In this document: in pieces, positions 1 through 6,644 of the stretch | Layout of the letters: each line of letters starts with the position of its first letter | Position numbering within the stretch: the stretch's first letter is position 1 | NCBI GenBank assembly: GCA_002371115.1 | Contig: DFFY01000052.1 | Coordinates: 13,951-24,327 of the forward strand | Length of the DNA: 10,377 nucleotides | DNA from: Bacteroidales bacterium UBA3764 | GTDB taxonomy: Bacteria > Bacteroidota > Bacteroidia > Bacteroidales > UBA932 | Reading direction: 5' to 3' | Program-made: the position numbers and the translations under genes | Notes under the pieces: generated by a model | Seen by the model: only the letters and a program-made list of their open reading frames with translations | What the model was told of the DNA's origin: nothing | Databases searched by the model: none

Positions 1-173
1 TGGGCATGTCCCGCAAGAACCTGGAATGGTATATCGACACGCGCCGTTACGGAAGCGTTCCGCACAGCGGCTTCGGCCTGGGCTTCGAGCGCCTGCTGCT
101 CTTTGTCACCGGCATGGCCAACATCCGCGACGTTATTCCCTTCCCCCGCACCCCTAAAAACGCAGAATTCTAA
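1..173 (+). CDS. asnS: Asparaginyl-tRNA synthetase, C-terminal end (partial)
   Basis: This is the last 56 residues of a gene that begins before the window; the reading frame runs from base 3 and stops at TAA 171-173. The fragment contains class II aminoacyl-tRNA synthetase motif 3, seen as GFGLGFERLLLFVTG, whose Arg contacts ATP. It is followed by NIRDVIPFPRTP, the usual C-terminal ending of asparaginyl- and aspartyl-tRNA synthetases. The family charges tRNA-Asn with asparagine in the cytoplasm. I choose AsnS over AspS because the ending PFPRTPKNAEF and the SVPHSGFGLG stretch are typical of AsnS; the catalytic N-terminal part is not visible to settle this. The next gene, udk, starts only 12 bases downstream, which suggests co-transcription. 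Confidence 0.88.
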   Translation, partial: GMSRKNLEWYIDTRRYGSVPHSGFGLGFERLLLFVTGMANIRDVIPFPRTPKNAEF

Positions 174-185
174 CCTTATATAATT

Positions 186-818
186 ATGCTCGTAATCGGT
201 ATTGCCGGAGGTTCCGGTTCCGGAAAAACAACGGTTGTAAAAACCATCGTCAACCAATTGCAGGGCCGCGTGGTGGTTATCCCGCAGGATTCCTATTACA
301 AGGACTCCAGCCATGTTCCCGTGGAAGAGAGGAAGAACATCAACTTCGACCACCCGGACGCCATTGACTGGAAACTCATGTGCCAGCAAATCCGTGAACT
401 CAAGAGCGGGAAAACCATCCAGCAGCCGATATATTCCTATCTCACCTGCTCCCGTTCCACCACAGAAACCATTACGGTGGAGCCTGCAGATGTCATTATT
501 GTGGAAGGCATCCTCATCTTCACCTGCAAGGAGCTGCGGGACCAGATGAACATCAAGATTTTTGTGGACGCCGACGACGATGACCGCCTCATGCGCATCA
601 TCGTGCGGGATATCGCAGAGCGCGGCCGCACCATTGAAACCGCCATCGAGCATTATTGTGACACGGTGAAGCCCATGCACCTGCAGTTCATCGAGCCGTC
701 CAAGCGCTATGCAGACATCATTGTTCCGCAGGGCGGGCACAACAAAGTAGCCATAGACATCCTTACTACCACTGTGGAGAAGGCGCTGCAGCAGAAAAAG
801 ACCAAACGCCGCAAATGA
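186..818 (+). CDS. udk: Uridine kinase
   Basis: A 210-residue protein, the usual length for bacterial uridine/cytidine kinase. It phosphorylates uridine or cytidine to UMP/CMP with ATP or GTP in the cytosolic pyrimidine salvage pathway. A Walker A P-loop GGSGSGKT lies at residues 8-15. It is followed by IPQDSYYKD (about 32-40) with the acidic residue expected near the nucleoside 5'-hydroxyl, and by the family signature NFDHPDAID (53-61). The lid-type sequence RDIAERGR comes later, in the middle of the protein. The C-terminus is basic (KKTKRRK). The ATG at 186 is the first in frame after the asnS stop, and the P-loop begins seven residues in, as in the family. The stop codon overlaps the next start by 4 bases (ATGA), so translation of the two is probably coupled. 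Confidence 0.95.
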   Translation: MLVIGIAGGSGSGKTTVVKTIVNQLQGRVVVIPQDSYYKDSSHVPVEERKNINFDHPDAIDWKLMCQQIRELKSGKTIQQPIYSYLTCSRSTTETITVEPADVIIVEGILIFTCKELRDQMNIKIFVDADDDDRLMRIIVRDIAERGRTIETAIEHYCDTVKPMHLQFIEPSKRYADIIVPQGGHNKVAIDILTTTVEKALQQKKTKRRK

Positions 819-1531
819 AACTGAGCCCGGACCGCAAAGCAGGACTGTACATCACCGTGAGCGTTCACCTCGCGGTGATTATCGTATTGCTGGTAGTCCG
901 GATTGGATACGAAGTGCAGCGGGAAAACAGCTTTGTGCTGGATTTCACGCAGCAGGAGGAGCTGGAGCGGCAGCAGGAACAGGCGGAACTGCACGAGCTG
1001 GCGGAACAGGACCTGGAGCGTATGTTGCAAGCGGCCACAGCCCTGCGCAGTTCGGAAATGCGGAATGTGGCCGTGGACCGCAGTACCCTGAAGGACGACA
1101 AAGGGATTGATGCAGACCAACTGTACAAGGATGCCGAACGTCTGGCTCAGGAACTGCGGGACGGGCAGAACCGGCAGGAAGAGCCCGACGCCTATGCCGC
1201 AGCCAAACCGGAGCCCGTGAAGGAACAGAAAGAAGAGCCCCGGACCTACAGCGGTCCGTCGGTCCTGTCCTGGAGCCTGGACGGCCGCAAGGCCTCGCAC
1301 CTGCCCATTCCGGCATACCGCTGCTATGGGGCGGGAGAAGTGACTGTTATCATTACGGTGAACAACCAGGGCGCAGTGGTCAACGCAAAAGTGGACAACA
1401 GTCTCTCTTCGGCCGATGAATGCCTGCGGACATTCGCAACCCGTGCCGCCCGCCTGTCCAAATTTTCGGCCTCCCCTACCGCTCCGGCAAGGCAGATGGG
1501 GACCATTACTTACGCTTTTATCGCGCAATAA
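815..1531 (+). CDS. TonB-like inner-membrane-anchored protein
   Basis: A 238-residue protein with a short basic N-terminus and one hydrophobic segment at about residues 11-28, so it is probably anchored in the inner membrane with the rest in the periplasm. Residues 40-125 are rich in Glu, Gln, Arg and Leu (QQEELERQQEQAELHELAEQ) and look like a long helix or coiled coil. A short Pro/Glu/Lys-rich linker follows to about 148. The last 85 residues resemble a TonB C-terminal fold (GEVTVIITVNNQGAVVNAKV, then a Cys-containing helix). This is the layout of TonB energy transducers or the related TonB-like/TolA group. The canonical Tyr-Pro motif near the start of the TonB C-terminal domain is not visible, so a role in powering outer-membrane transport is an inference. 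The start overlaps the udk stop by 4 bases, and the downstream gene begins 3 bases after its stop. Confidence 0.72.
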   Translation: MKLSPDRKAGLYITVSVHLAVIIVLLVVRIGYEVQRENSFVLDFTQQEELERQQEQAELHELAEQDLERMLQAATALRSSEMRNVAVDRSTLKDDKGIDADQLYKDAERLAQELRDGQNRQEEPDAYAAAKPEPVKEQKEEPRTYSGPSVLSWSLDGRKASHLPIPAYRCYGAGEVTVIITVNNQGAVVNAKVDNSLSSADECLRTFATRAARLSKFSASPTAPARQMGTITYAFIAQ

Positions 1532-1534
1532 CCT

Positions 1535-3346
1535 ATGAAAGAAAACGAAGCTGTACTGGGTCCTGAAAAACTACGGGACATGCTGGGGCTCAAAGGGGCC
1601 CTGGGGAAACTGACCGCCAGTATCATCATTAAAGTGCTGGAGATAGACAAGGTGAATAAAACCCGGCCCAAATTTGCCGGAGAAAGTGCTCCTGACTTTT
1701 CCCGCGACGTCATCAAGGAGATTGGCGCCGGTTATGAAGTTCCGGAAGAACAACTGGCCCGCATTCCTGCGGAAGGCGCTTTCATCACCGTATCCAACCA
1801 TCCTGTCGGCAGTATAGACGGCCTTATCCTCTGTGACCTGGTGGGTCATCGGCGCGCGGACTTCAAAATCATGACCACCTACCTGCTGTCCCTGATTTCG
1901 GAGCTGGCGGATTGTTTCCTGCCCGTTGACAATTTTTCCGGGAAATTGGATGCCCGGAACATTAACAGCATGCGCATCTGCCAAGAAACCCTTCAAGCGG
2001 GCGGATGCCTGGGCTTCTTTCCCGCCGGAGAAGTTTCCACCTATCAGAAAGCGGAACGGCGTACGGCGCTGGGAACCAGGCCCGTCATTGAAGACATTCC
2101 CTGGTCTTTAACCATCGCCAAGCTCATCAAGCGGGCACAAGTACCGGTGATTCCCATCTACTTTGACGCAGCCAACTCCCCTACCTTTCACCGCCTGGGT
2201 AAAATCAACCCCTATTTGCGCACCATCCGCCTGGTGCACGAGCTGTTCAACAAGCGGGGCGCCCTGGTAAAAGTGCGGATTGGCCAACCCATCCAGCCCT
2301 CCGAATACGCCGACATGGACCCGCACACGCTATCCACCTATATCCGCAACCGCACCTACGCGCTGGAAGCACAGTGTCAGGAAGAGCCTGTGGCAGAAAC
2401 ACAAACCCATCTGCAACCGCTGGCCGCCCCGGTAGATCCCGCACTGGTACGGGAAGAAATGGAACGCGTTACCAACCGCGTGGTCTTTACCTCCGGCGAC
2501 TACCGCTGCTACCTGGTTCCCTCTGCGGAAATTCCCAACACCATGAAAGAACTCGCGCGTCTGAGGGAAATGGTGTTCCGTGCCGTAGGCGAAGGCACCG
2601 GACTGCCGCAGGACACCGACCAATACGATACTTACTACAGACAGCTCATCCTGTGGAGTATTTCCAACCAGGAGATTGCCGGTGCCTACCGCATTGGCGT
2701 GGGCAGTGAGCTCATGGCACGGCCGGAAGGAGCCCGCAGCTTTTACTCGGACTCCCTGTTCCACTTCCAGGAAGGTCTCACGCCCTATTTACCCAAGGCC
2801 ATGGAGCTGGGCCGCACCATTATTCTCCCCCAGTATCAGCGGGATGTGACCACCCTCAAGCTCCTGATGTCCGGTATCCTTACCTCCATCGGGCGCATTC
2901 CCGGCATGGAGTACACCCTTGGCCCCGCCAGCATCAGCAACAGCATCCCCTACTTCTACAAGAGCCTTATTGTGCACTTTATGCTCAAGAACTGCTCCGC
3001 ACTGGATGCCGCCTCCATGGTAAAACCCGGCCATCCCTTCCAGCCGGATTTCCTCCGCGTAAATCCGGACAGCCTGCTGGTCAATTGCCACAGCCTGGAC
3101 GACCTGGACCGTCTTATCCTGGCGCTGAGCGACGGACAGTACCGCCTGCCGGTTCTCCTTCGCAAGTATGTCTCCTTTGGGGCACGGGTGGTAGGGTTCA
3201 ATGTGGACCCGGACTTCTCCAACTCCCTGGATGCCTTTGTGCTGCAATGGGTCCACGACATGCCGGAAAACTCCTTCCGCTCCATGGGAAGAATGCTCTC
3301 GGAAGAAGAACTGAACGAGGTCAGAATCCGCACCCAGAGGACCTGA
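1535..3346 (+). CDS. olsF: Fused O-acyltransferase/N-acyltransferase, OlsF-type aminolipid synthase
   Basis: A 603-residue two-domain protein. The N-terminal half (about 60-270) is a PlsC-like lysophospholipid acyltransferase: NHPVGSIDG at 88-96 and GFFPAGEVS at 160-168, matching acyltransferase motifs I and III. The spacing is His89-X5-Asp95, the variant I associate with this Bacteroidetes group, not the textbook HX4D. The C-terminal half (about 315-590) resembles the Acetyltransf_5/OlsB N-acyltransferases: LREMVFRAVGEGTG at 343-356, DTDQYDTYY, then EIAGAYRIG at about 380. In characterised OlsF proteins the C-terminal domain N-acylates an amino acid from acyl-ACP and the N-terminal domain adds the second acyl chain. 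Products are ornithine lipids, and related Bacteroides enzymes (GlsB plus GlsA) make glycine lipids. The substrate cannot be read from this sequence. The enzyme is probably membrane-associated on the cytoplasmic face. It starts 3 bases after the TonB-like gene. Confidence 0.8.
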   Translation: MKENEAVLGPEKLRDMLGLKGALGKLTASIIIKVLEIDKVNKTRPKFAGESAPDFSRDVIKEIGAGYEVPEEQLARIPAEGAFITVSNHPVGSIDGLILCDLVGHRRADFKIMTTYLLSLISELADCFLPVDNFSGKLDARNINSMRICQETLQAGGCLGFFPAGEVSTYQKAERRTALGTRPVIEDIPWSLTIAKLIKRAQVPVIPIYFDAANSPTFHRLGKINPYLRTIRLVHELFNKRGALVKVRIGQPIQPSEYADMDPHTLSTYIRNRTYALEAQCQEEPVAETQTHLQPLAAPVDPALVREEMERVTNRVVFTSGDYRCYLVPSAEIPNTMKELARLREMVFRAVGEGTGLPQDTDQYDTYYRQLILWSISNQEIAGAYRIGVGSELMARPEGARSFYSDSLFHFQEGLTPYLPKAMELGRTIILPQYQRDVTTLKLLMSGILTSIGRIPGMEYTLGPASISNSIPYFYKSLIVHFMLKNCSALDAASMVKPGHPFQPDFLRVNPDSLLVNCHSLDDLDRLILALSDGQYRLPVLLRKYVSFGARVVGFNVDPDFSNSLDAFVLQWVHDMPENSFRSMGRMLSEEELNEVRIRTQRT

Positions 3347-3363
3347 GTATGCGTACTCCCTTT
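3345..3363 (+). terminator. Weak hairpin between olsF and cysK
   Basis: The stop codon of the acyltransferase gene lies at the foot of a short hairpin: GAGTA (3345-3349), loop TGCG, TACTC (3354-3358), then CC and four T residues. The 5-base-pair stem is too weak for a confident intrinsic terminator. It may attenuate read-through into cysK or be chance. No promoter is visible in the 34-base gap, which favours continued transcription. Confidence 0.25.
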
Positions 3364-3380
3364 TAAACGGACATCCTACC

Positions 3381-4316
3381 ATGATTTATTCCAAACTAAC
3401 CGACCTCATCGGCAACACGCCCCTCTTGAAACTGCGTCCTGTGGAGGGACAGCAGGCCGATATCCTTGTAAAACTCGAATACTTCAACCCCGGCGGCAGC
3501 GTCAAGGACCGCGTGGCCCTGTCCATGATTGAGGATGCGGAGCGGAAAGGCCTCCTGGCGCCCGGCGCCACCATCATCGAGCCCACCAGCGGCAATACCG
3601 GCGTAGGACTGGCCTGGGTGGGCATTTCCAAGGGCTACAAAGTCATCCTCACCATGCCCGAAACCATGAGCCAGGAACGTCGCAATTTGCTCAGGGCCTA
3701 TGGCGCCCAGCTGGTGCTCACGCCTGGTGCGGAGGGCATGAAAGGCGCCATCGACAAGGCCAATGCGCTGCTGAAGGAGATTCCCGGCGCGGTGATTCTG
3801 GGCCAGTTCGACAATCCCGCCAACCCAGCCGCCCACGAGCGCACCACCGGCGAGGAAATCTGGGCCGCCACAGACGGCCGGGTGGACGTGTTTGTTGCAG
3901 GCATCGGCACCGGCGGCACGCTTTCCGGCAGCGGCAAGGCCTTGAAGAAACACAAGGCCGATATCCAAATTGTGGGCGTGGAACCGGCGGGCTCGGCCGT
4001 CCTCACTACCGGCGTGGCCGGCAAGCACAAAATCCAGGGCATCGGCGCAGGGTTTATCCCCAACACTTACGACGCCGGCGTTGTGGACAAGGTCCTCCCC
4101 ATTCAGGACGATGACGCCGTGCGGGGAGCGCGCCTGCTGGCCCGGAACGAAGGCCTCCTGGTGGGCATTTCTTCCGGCGCGGCGTATGCGGCGGCACTCC
4201 AGCTTGCCCGGCAGGCGGAATATGCCGGAAAAACCATCGTGGCACTGCTGCCGGACACCGGCGAGCGTTACCTCTCCACTCCGCTGTTCGACTACCAGAA
4301 TTATCCCCTGCAATGA
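3381..4316 (+). CDS. cysK: Cysteine synthase A (O-acetylserine sulfhydrylase)
   Basis: A 311-residue PLP enzyme of fold type II, the normal length for CysK. It makes L-cysteine and acetate from O-acetylserine and sulfide in the cytoplasm. Clear markers are LIGNTPLLKL near the start, NPGGSVKDR with the PLP-binding Lys42, the substrate-binding loop TSGNTG at 69-74, MPETMSQERR at 92-101, and the PLP phosphate-binding GTGGT at 176-180. The late motif GISSGAA is also present. The ATG at 3381 starts just before the conserved YSKLTDLIGNTP, so the start is firm. It overlaps cysE by 4 bases; the two proteins form the cysteine synthase complex in many bacteria, so coupled translation makes sense. A sulfonolipid cysteate synthase is a less likely alternative, because the cysE partner directly follows. 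Confidence 0.95.
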   Translation: MIYSKLTDLIGNTPLLKLRPVEGQQADILVKLEYFNPGGSVKDRVALSMIEDAERKGLLAPGATIIEPTSGNTGVGLAWVGISKGYKVILTMPETMSQERRNLLRAYGAQLVLTPGAEGMKGAIDKANALLKEIPGAVILGQFDNPANPAAHERTTGEEIWAATDGRVDVFVAGIGTGGTLSGSGKALKKHKADIQIVGVEPAGSAVLTTGVAGKHKIQGIGAGFIPNTYDAGVVDKVLPIQDDDAVRGARLLARNEGLLVGISSGAAYAAALQLARQAEYAGKTIVALLPDTGERYLSTPLFDYQNYPLQ

Positions 4317-5044
4317 ATTCCATCAAAGAAACGGTAGAGCGGCTCCGGCTGCTGATGGACAATGTGAAAGACGTGGTGTTCCCCATGTACAGCGCAGTGC
4401 ATACGGAATATGCCGTGCGCAACATCCGGGATATTGTGACGTCACTGGCATCGGCGGAGATTGCTGCTCAGTTCGTGGACGGCCTTCCGTGCATTAAAGA
4501 GCTGGTTTGCAGCGACGTAGAGGCTATCGGCAAGAACGATCCGGCGGCCGTGGACCAGCGGGAGATTGTGTACTGCTATCCGGCCGTTACGGCCCTGCTG
4601 CACTACCGCTCCGCCCATTTGCTGTACCGGCTGGGCGTGCCGCTGATTCCGCGCATGCTCACCGAGCTGGCCCATGCGCAGACGGGCATCGACATTCATC
4701 CGGCGGCGCAGATTGGCGCAGGGCTGGCTATCGACCATGGCACCGGCATCGTCATTGGTTCAACGGCGGTTATCGGCAATAATTGTGCTTTGTATCAAGG
4801 CGTTACGCTGGGCGCCAAGAATTTTGTCTATGACGAATGCGGCCTCCCGCGCGACATTCCCCGCCATCCGCACTTAGAGGACGATGTCACCGTTTACTCC
4901 AATGCCACGGTTCTGGGGAATATCACCATCGGAGAAGGCTCCGTGATTGGGGGTAATGTGTGGCTCACGCATTCCGTTCCGCCCCACTCCCGCATCCTGC
5001 AGGGCAGCGCCGTGGAATCCTTCACCGACGGGGCCGGGATATGA
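4313..5044 (+). CDS. cysE: Serine O-acetyltransferase, EpsC type
   Basis: A 243-residue enzyme that acetylates L-serine with acetyl-CoA to give O-acetylserine, the substrate of CysK encoded immediately upstream. Residues 1-120 are helical in character. From about 125 a left-handed beta-helix of hexapeptide repeats runs to near the C-terminus (IGAGLAI, IGSTAVIG, LGNITIG, IGGNVWL). Asp127 (DIHPAA) and His142 (DHGTG) keep the 15-residue spacing of the catalytic pair of E. coli CysE (Asp143, His158). The sequence after the active site (YQGVTLGAKNF and an extended loop with RHPHLEDD) fits the EpsC/SrpH-like subgroup common in Bacteroidetes. The ATG overlaps the cysK stop as ATGA, and the stop in turn overlaps the next start as ATGA. 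Cysteine feedback inhibition is typical of the family but not testable here. Confidence 0.93.
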   Translation: MNSIKETVERLRLLMDNVKDVVFPMYSAVHTEYAVRNIRDIVTSLASAEIAAQFVDGLPCIKELVCSDVEAIGKNDPAAVDQREIVYCYPAVTALLHYRSAHLLYRLGVPLIPRMLTELAHAQTGIDIHPAAQIGAGLAIDHGTGIVIGSTAVIGNNCALYQGVTLGAKNFVYDECGLPRDIPRHPHLEDDVTVYSNATVLGNITIGEGSVIGGNVWLTHSVPPHSRILQGSAVESFTDGAGI

Positions 5045-5160
5045 CGATAAGGCTTGCCATCCCAGCCGATGTGCCCCGCATAATGACCGTCCTGGAGGCG
5101 GCCAAGGGCATTATGCTGGCCTCCGGCGACCCGCGCCTGGCCTACCAGCAGGTTCTGTAG
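5041..5160 (+). pseudogene. Remnant of a GNAT acetyltransferase with an internal deletion
   Basis: A 39-codon frame that starts in a 4-base overlap with cysE. Its first 25 residues (IRLAIPADVPRIMTVLEAAK) are a normal beginning of a GNAT family acetyltransferase of the kind I know from Bacteroidales, where full proteins are about 160-170 residues. Its last 14 residues (LASGDPRLAYQQVL, then TAG) look like the C-terminal ending of the same family, which often ends in a phrase such as 'GIIYLANGDPRLAYQ'. The most economical reading is that about 120-130 codons between the two were removed in frame. The acetyl-CoA-binding core is absent, so the product should be inactive as an acetyltransferase. 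The C-terminal comparison rests on memory of the family and needs an alignment. The overlapping start suggests that the parent gene was the last member of the cys operon. Confidence 0.6.
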
Positions 5161-5214
5161 GGCCTGAGTTATGGATCTGGGACAACATTATCAGTGATTG
5201 TCTTTGTCTAACCC

Positions 5215-5245
5215 TTTGTTCTATTTCCGAAATTGTGTATATTTG
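5215..5245 (+). promoter_or_regulatory. Bacteroidetes-type promoter of the abiE operon
   Basis: A -33 box TTTG at 5215-5218 and a -7 box TATATTTG at 5238-5245 match the TTTG / TAnnTTTG consensus exactly, with 19 bases between them, the expected spacing. Transcription should start near 5250-5253, giving a leader of only 11-14 bases before the abiEi ATG at 5264. The -7 box sits inside the palindrome at 5222-5261. Confidence 0.8.
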
Positions 5246-5261
5246 CACAGTTTCGGAAATA
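5222..5261 (+). promoter_or_regulatory. Long palindromic operator over the abiE promoter
   Basis: An 11-base arm at 5222-5232 (TATTTCCGAAA) is repeated exactly in inverse at 5251-5261 (TTTCGGAAATA). Pairing continues inward after one mismatch, with TTGTGTA against TGCACAG allowing one G-T, leaving a 4-base centre. The palindrome covers the -7 box and predicted start site and ends 2 bases before the abiEi ATG. AbiEi antitoxins are known to repress their own operon by binding inverted repeats, so this is the expected operator, by inference. Confidence 0.7.
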
Positions 5262-5263
5262 TA

Positions 5264-5878
5264 ATGAACTATTACGAATTCAAAAAGCAATACTCGGGGC
5301 AAGGTGTTTTTTCCTTGAACAGTATAGAGAGAAGCAGCGACAACAGCCTTTCCTCCAACCTCAGGCGCTGGAAGGGCGAGGGAAAAATCCTGCGCATCCG
5401 CCAGGGCTGGTACCTTTTCCCCGATGAGGCAGGAATGGCGGACGTGCGTATGGCAGCGGCCGGTAAAATCTATTGTCCGTCCTACCTCAGCCTGGAGTAT
5501 GTCCTCTCGTGGCACGAAATAATCCCTGAAACTGTCCTTGCGCTTACATCTGTGAGTACGCTGAAGACCGCCGTATTTGACACCCCGATCGGTTATTATT
5601 CCTATCGTCACGTTTCCCCGAACCTGTTTTTCGGATATAAGCCCATCCAACCGAGGGACGGTTTGCCCTCTCTTATGGCAACCCCGGAGAAAGCCCTGCT
5701 GGACCTGCTTTACTTCCACCCTGAATACAAATCGGACCGCGATATGGAGAATCTTCGCCTTGACAGGGATGCCATGCGCGAAGAATTTGACTGGAAGCGT
5801 TTCCGTGCCTATTTAGAGCGATTTGACAATAGGGCTCTCTCACAAAGAGCCGCAGTAATGGAGAATACCTATGCTTGA
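5264..5878 (+). CDS. abiEi: AbiEi-family antitoxin and transcriptional autorepressor
   Basis: A 204-residue protein resembling AbiEi antitoxins of type IV toxin-antitoxin (abortive infection) systems. Residues about 8-52 look like the N-terminal winged helix-turn-helix, with SSNLRRWKGEGKILRIRQGWY recalling the recognition helix and wing. The rest holds family-like segments: YCPSYLSLEYVLSWHEIIPE, a 'VFDTPIGYYSYRHV' strand region, and LMATPEKALLDLLYFHP. Characterised AbiEi proteins neutralise the toxin's effect without binding it stably and repress their own promoter. I chose ATG 5264 over an in-frame ATG at 5198, because 5198 lies upstream of the predicted transcription start. From 5264 the protein begins at the expected distance before the DNA-binding domain. 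The gene overlaps the toxin gene by 8 bases, so the pair is one operon. Confidence 0.85.
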   Translation: MNYYEFKKQYSGQGVFSLNSIERSSDNSLSSNLRRWKGEGKILRIRQGWYLFPDEAGMADVRMAAAGKIYCPSYLSLEYVLSWHEIIPETVLALTSVSTLKTAVFDTPIGYYSYRHVSPNLFFGYKPIQPRDGLPSLMATPEKALLDLLYFHPEYKSDRDMENLRLDRDAMREEFDWKRFRAYLERFDNRALSQRAAVMENTYA

Positions 5879-6644
5879 CTTGCAAAACATCAGAGCCTTT
5901 TATCCCGGTTTTCCGGAAAGTCCGGACACGGACATCCAACTCTATAAGGAATACCTGGAGCTGATGGTCCTGGACTTTTTATCCTCCCACTCTCTGATTG
6001 GGAAACTGACATTTATCGGCGGCACCGCCCTACGACTCCTCAGGCAGATTGACCGGTTTTCCGAGGATCTGGACTTTGATTGCAAGAATCTCTCGCAGGA
6101 GGAGTTCGCAAGTCTGACCGATGATGTCGTCCGCTTTCTAAGGCGGAACGGTCTTCCTGCTGTCGCCAAGGAAAAGGAGAGTGATGCCCTGACAGCTTTC
6201 CGCAGGACCATTCAATTCCCGCAGCTGCTTTACGACCTGGGATTGTCCCCTTACCGGGAAAAGAAGTTCGTGTTGAAGATTGAGGCTCAGGACCAGGGAG
6301 TAGATTATCAGCGAGAGATGTTCACTGTGAACAGAGACGGAATCTATTTCAGGATACCCTCACCTTCAGACGCCACGCTGTATGCAATGAAACTTTCCAC
6401 CATTCTCCACCGCGGAAAAGGCCGGGATTTCTATGATGCCATGTTTCTGTGCTCCAGAAGCGAAGCGGATATGAACTATCTTTCGCAGCGGGAGGGCATT
6501 GCAACCGGCGAGGAGCTGAGATACCGGATGAAGCAGGTGTGCGCCAGGACGGATTTTCGTCTCAAAGCACAGGATTTCAAGTACTTGCTATTTCACCCGG
6601 AAAACGCCTCCCGCATTTTGGATTTCCCGGCCCTGTGGGAATGA
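5871..6644 (+). CDS. abiEii: AbiEii-type nucleotidyltransferase toxin
   Basis: A 257-residue protein of the nucleotidyltransferase AbiEii/AbiGii toxin family. The polymerase-beta-like core is visible. GGTAL lies at 50-54 with nearby RFSEDLDFD, where Asp66/Asp68 fit the metal-binding DxD pair. The downstream family motif has Lys174 in YAMKLSTILHRGKGRDFYD, with RDFYD at 185-189. These are the signature positions of the family, so the enzyme appears intact. Studied members transfer nucleotides, some of them to tRNA, and halt growth; the target of this one is unknown. With abiEi it forms a type IV toxin-antitoxin cassette that may act in phage defence or in stabilising this locus. Its start lies within the antitoxin frame (8-base overlap), so coupled translation is likely. 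Confidence 0.88.
   Translation: MLDLQNIRAFYPGFPESPDTDIQLYKEYLELMVLDFLSSHSLIGKLTFIGGTALRLLRQIDRFSEDLDFDCKNLSQEEFASLTDDVVRFLRRNGLPAVAKEKESDALTAFRRTIQFPQLLYDLGLSPYREKKFVLKIEAQDQGVDYQREMFTVNRDGIYFRIPSPSDATLYAMKLSTILHRGKGRDFYDAMFLCSRSEADMNYLSQREGIATGEELRYRMKQVCARTDFRLKAQDFKYLLFHPENASRILDFPALWE

Noticed and set aside
707..1528. Long minus-strand open frame (273 codons)
   Set aside because: It is antisense to the udk end and the TonB-like gene, has low-complexity Cys/Arg/Phe-rich sequence, and resembles no family; a shadow of GC-rich coding DNA.
3396..4313. Minus-strand open frame of 305 codons
   Set aside because: It mirrors almost exactly the cysK gene, whose catalytic motifs are unmistakable.
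3381..4316. Cysteate synthase for sulfonolipid synthesis
   Set aside because: The neighbouring overlapping cysE and the standard CysK motifs favour O-acetylserine sulfhydrylase; no other sulfonolipid gene is present.
5181..5206. Terminator after the GNAT relic (GACAA ... TTGTC hairpin)
   Set aside because: Only five base pairs with a 12-base loop and no proper T-run; too weak to call.
5198..5263. Upstream in-frame ATG at 5198 as the start of abiEi
   Set aside because: It lies upstream of the predicted transcription start and inside the promoter and operator; the extra residues do not resemble the antitoxin N-terminus.
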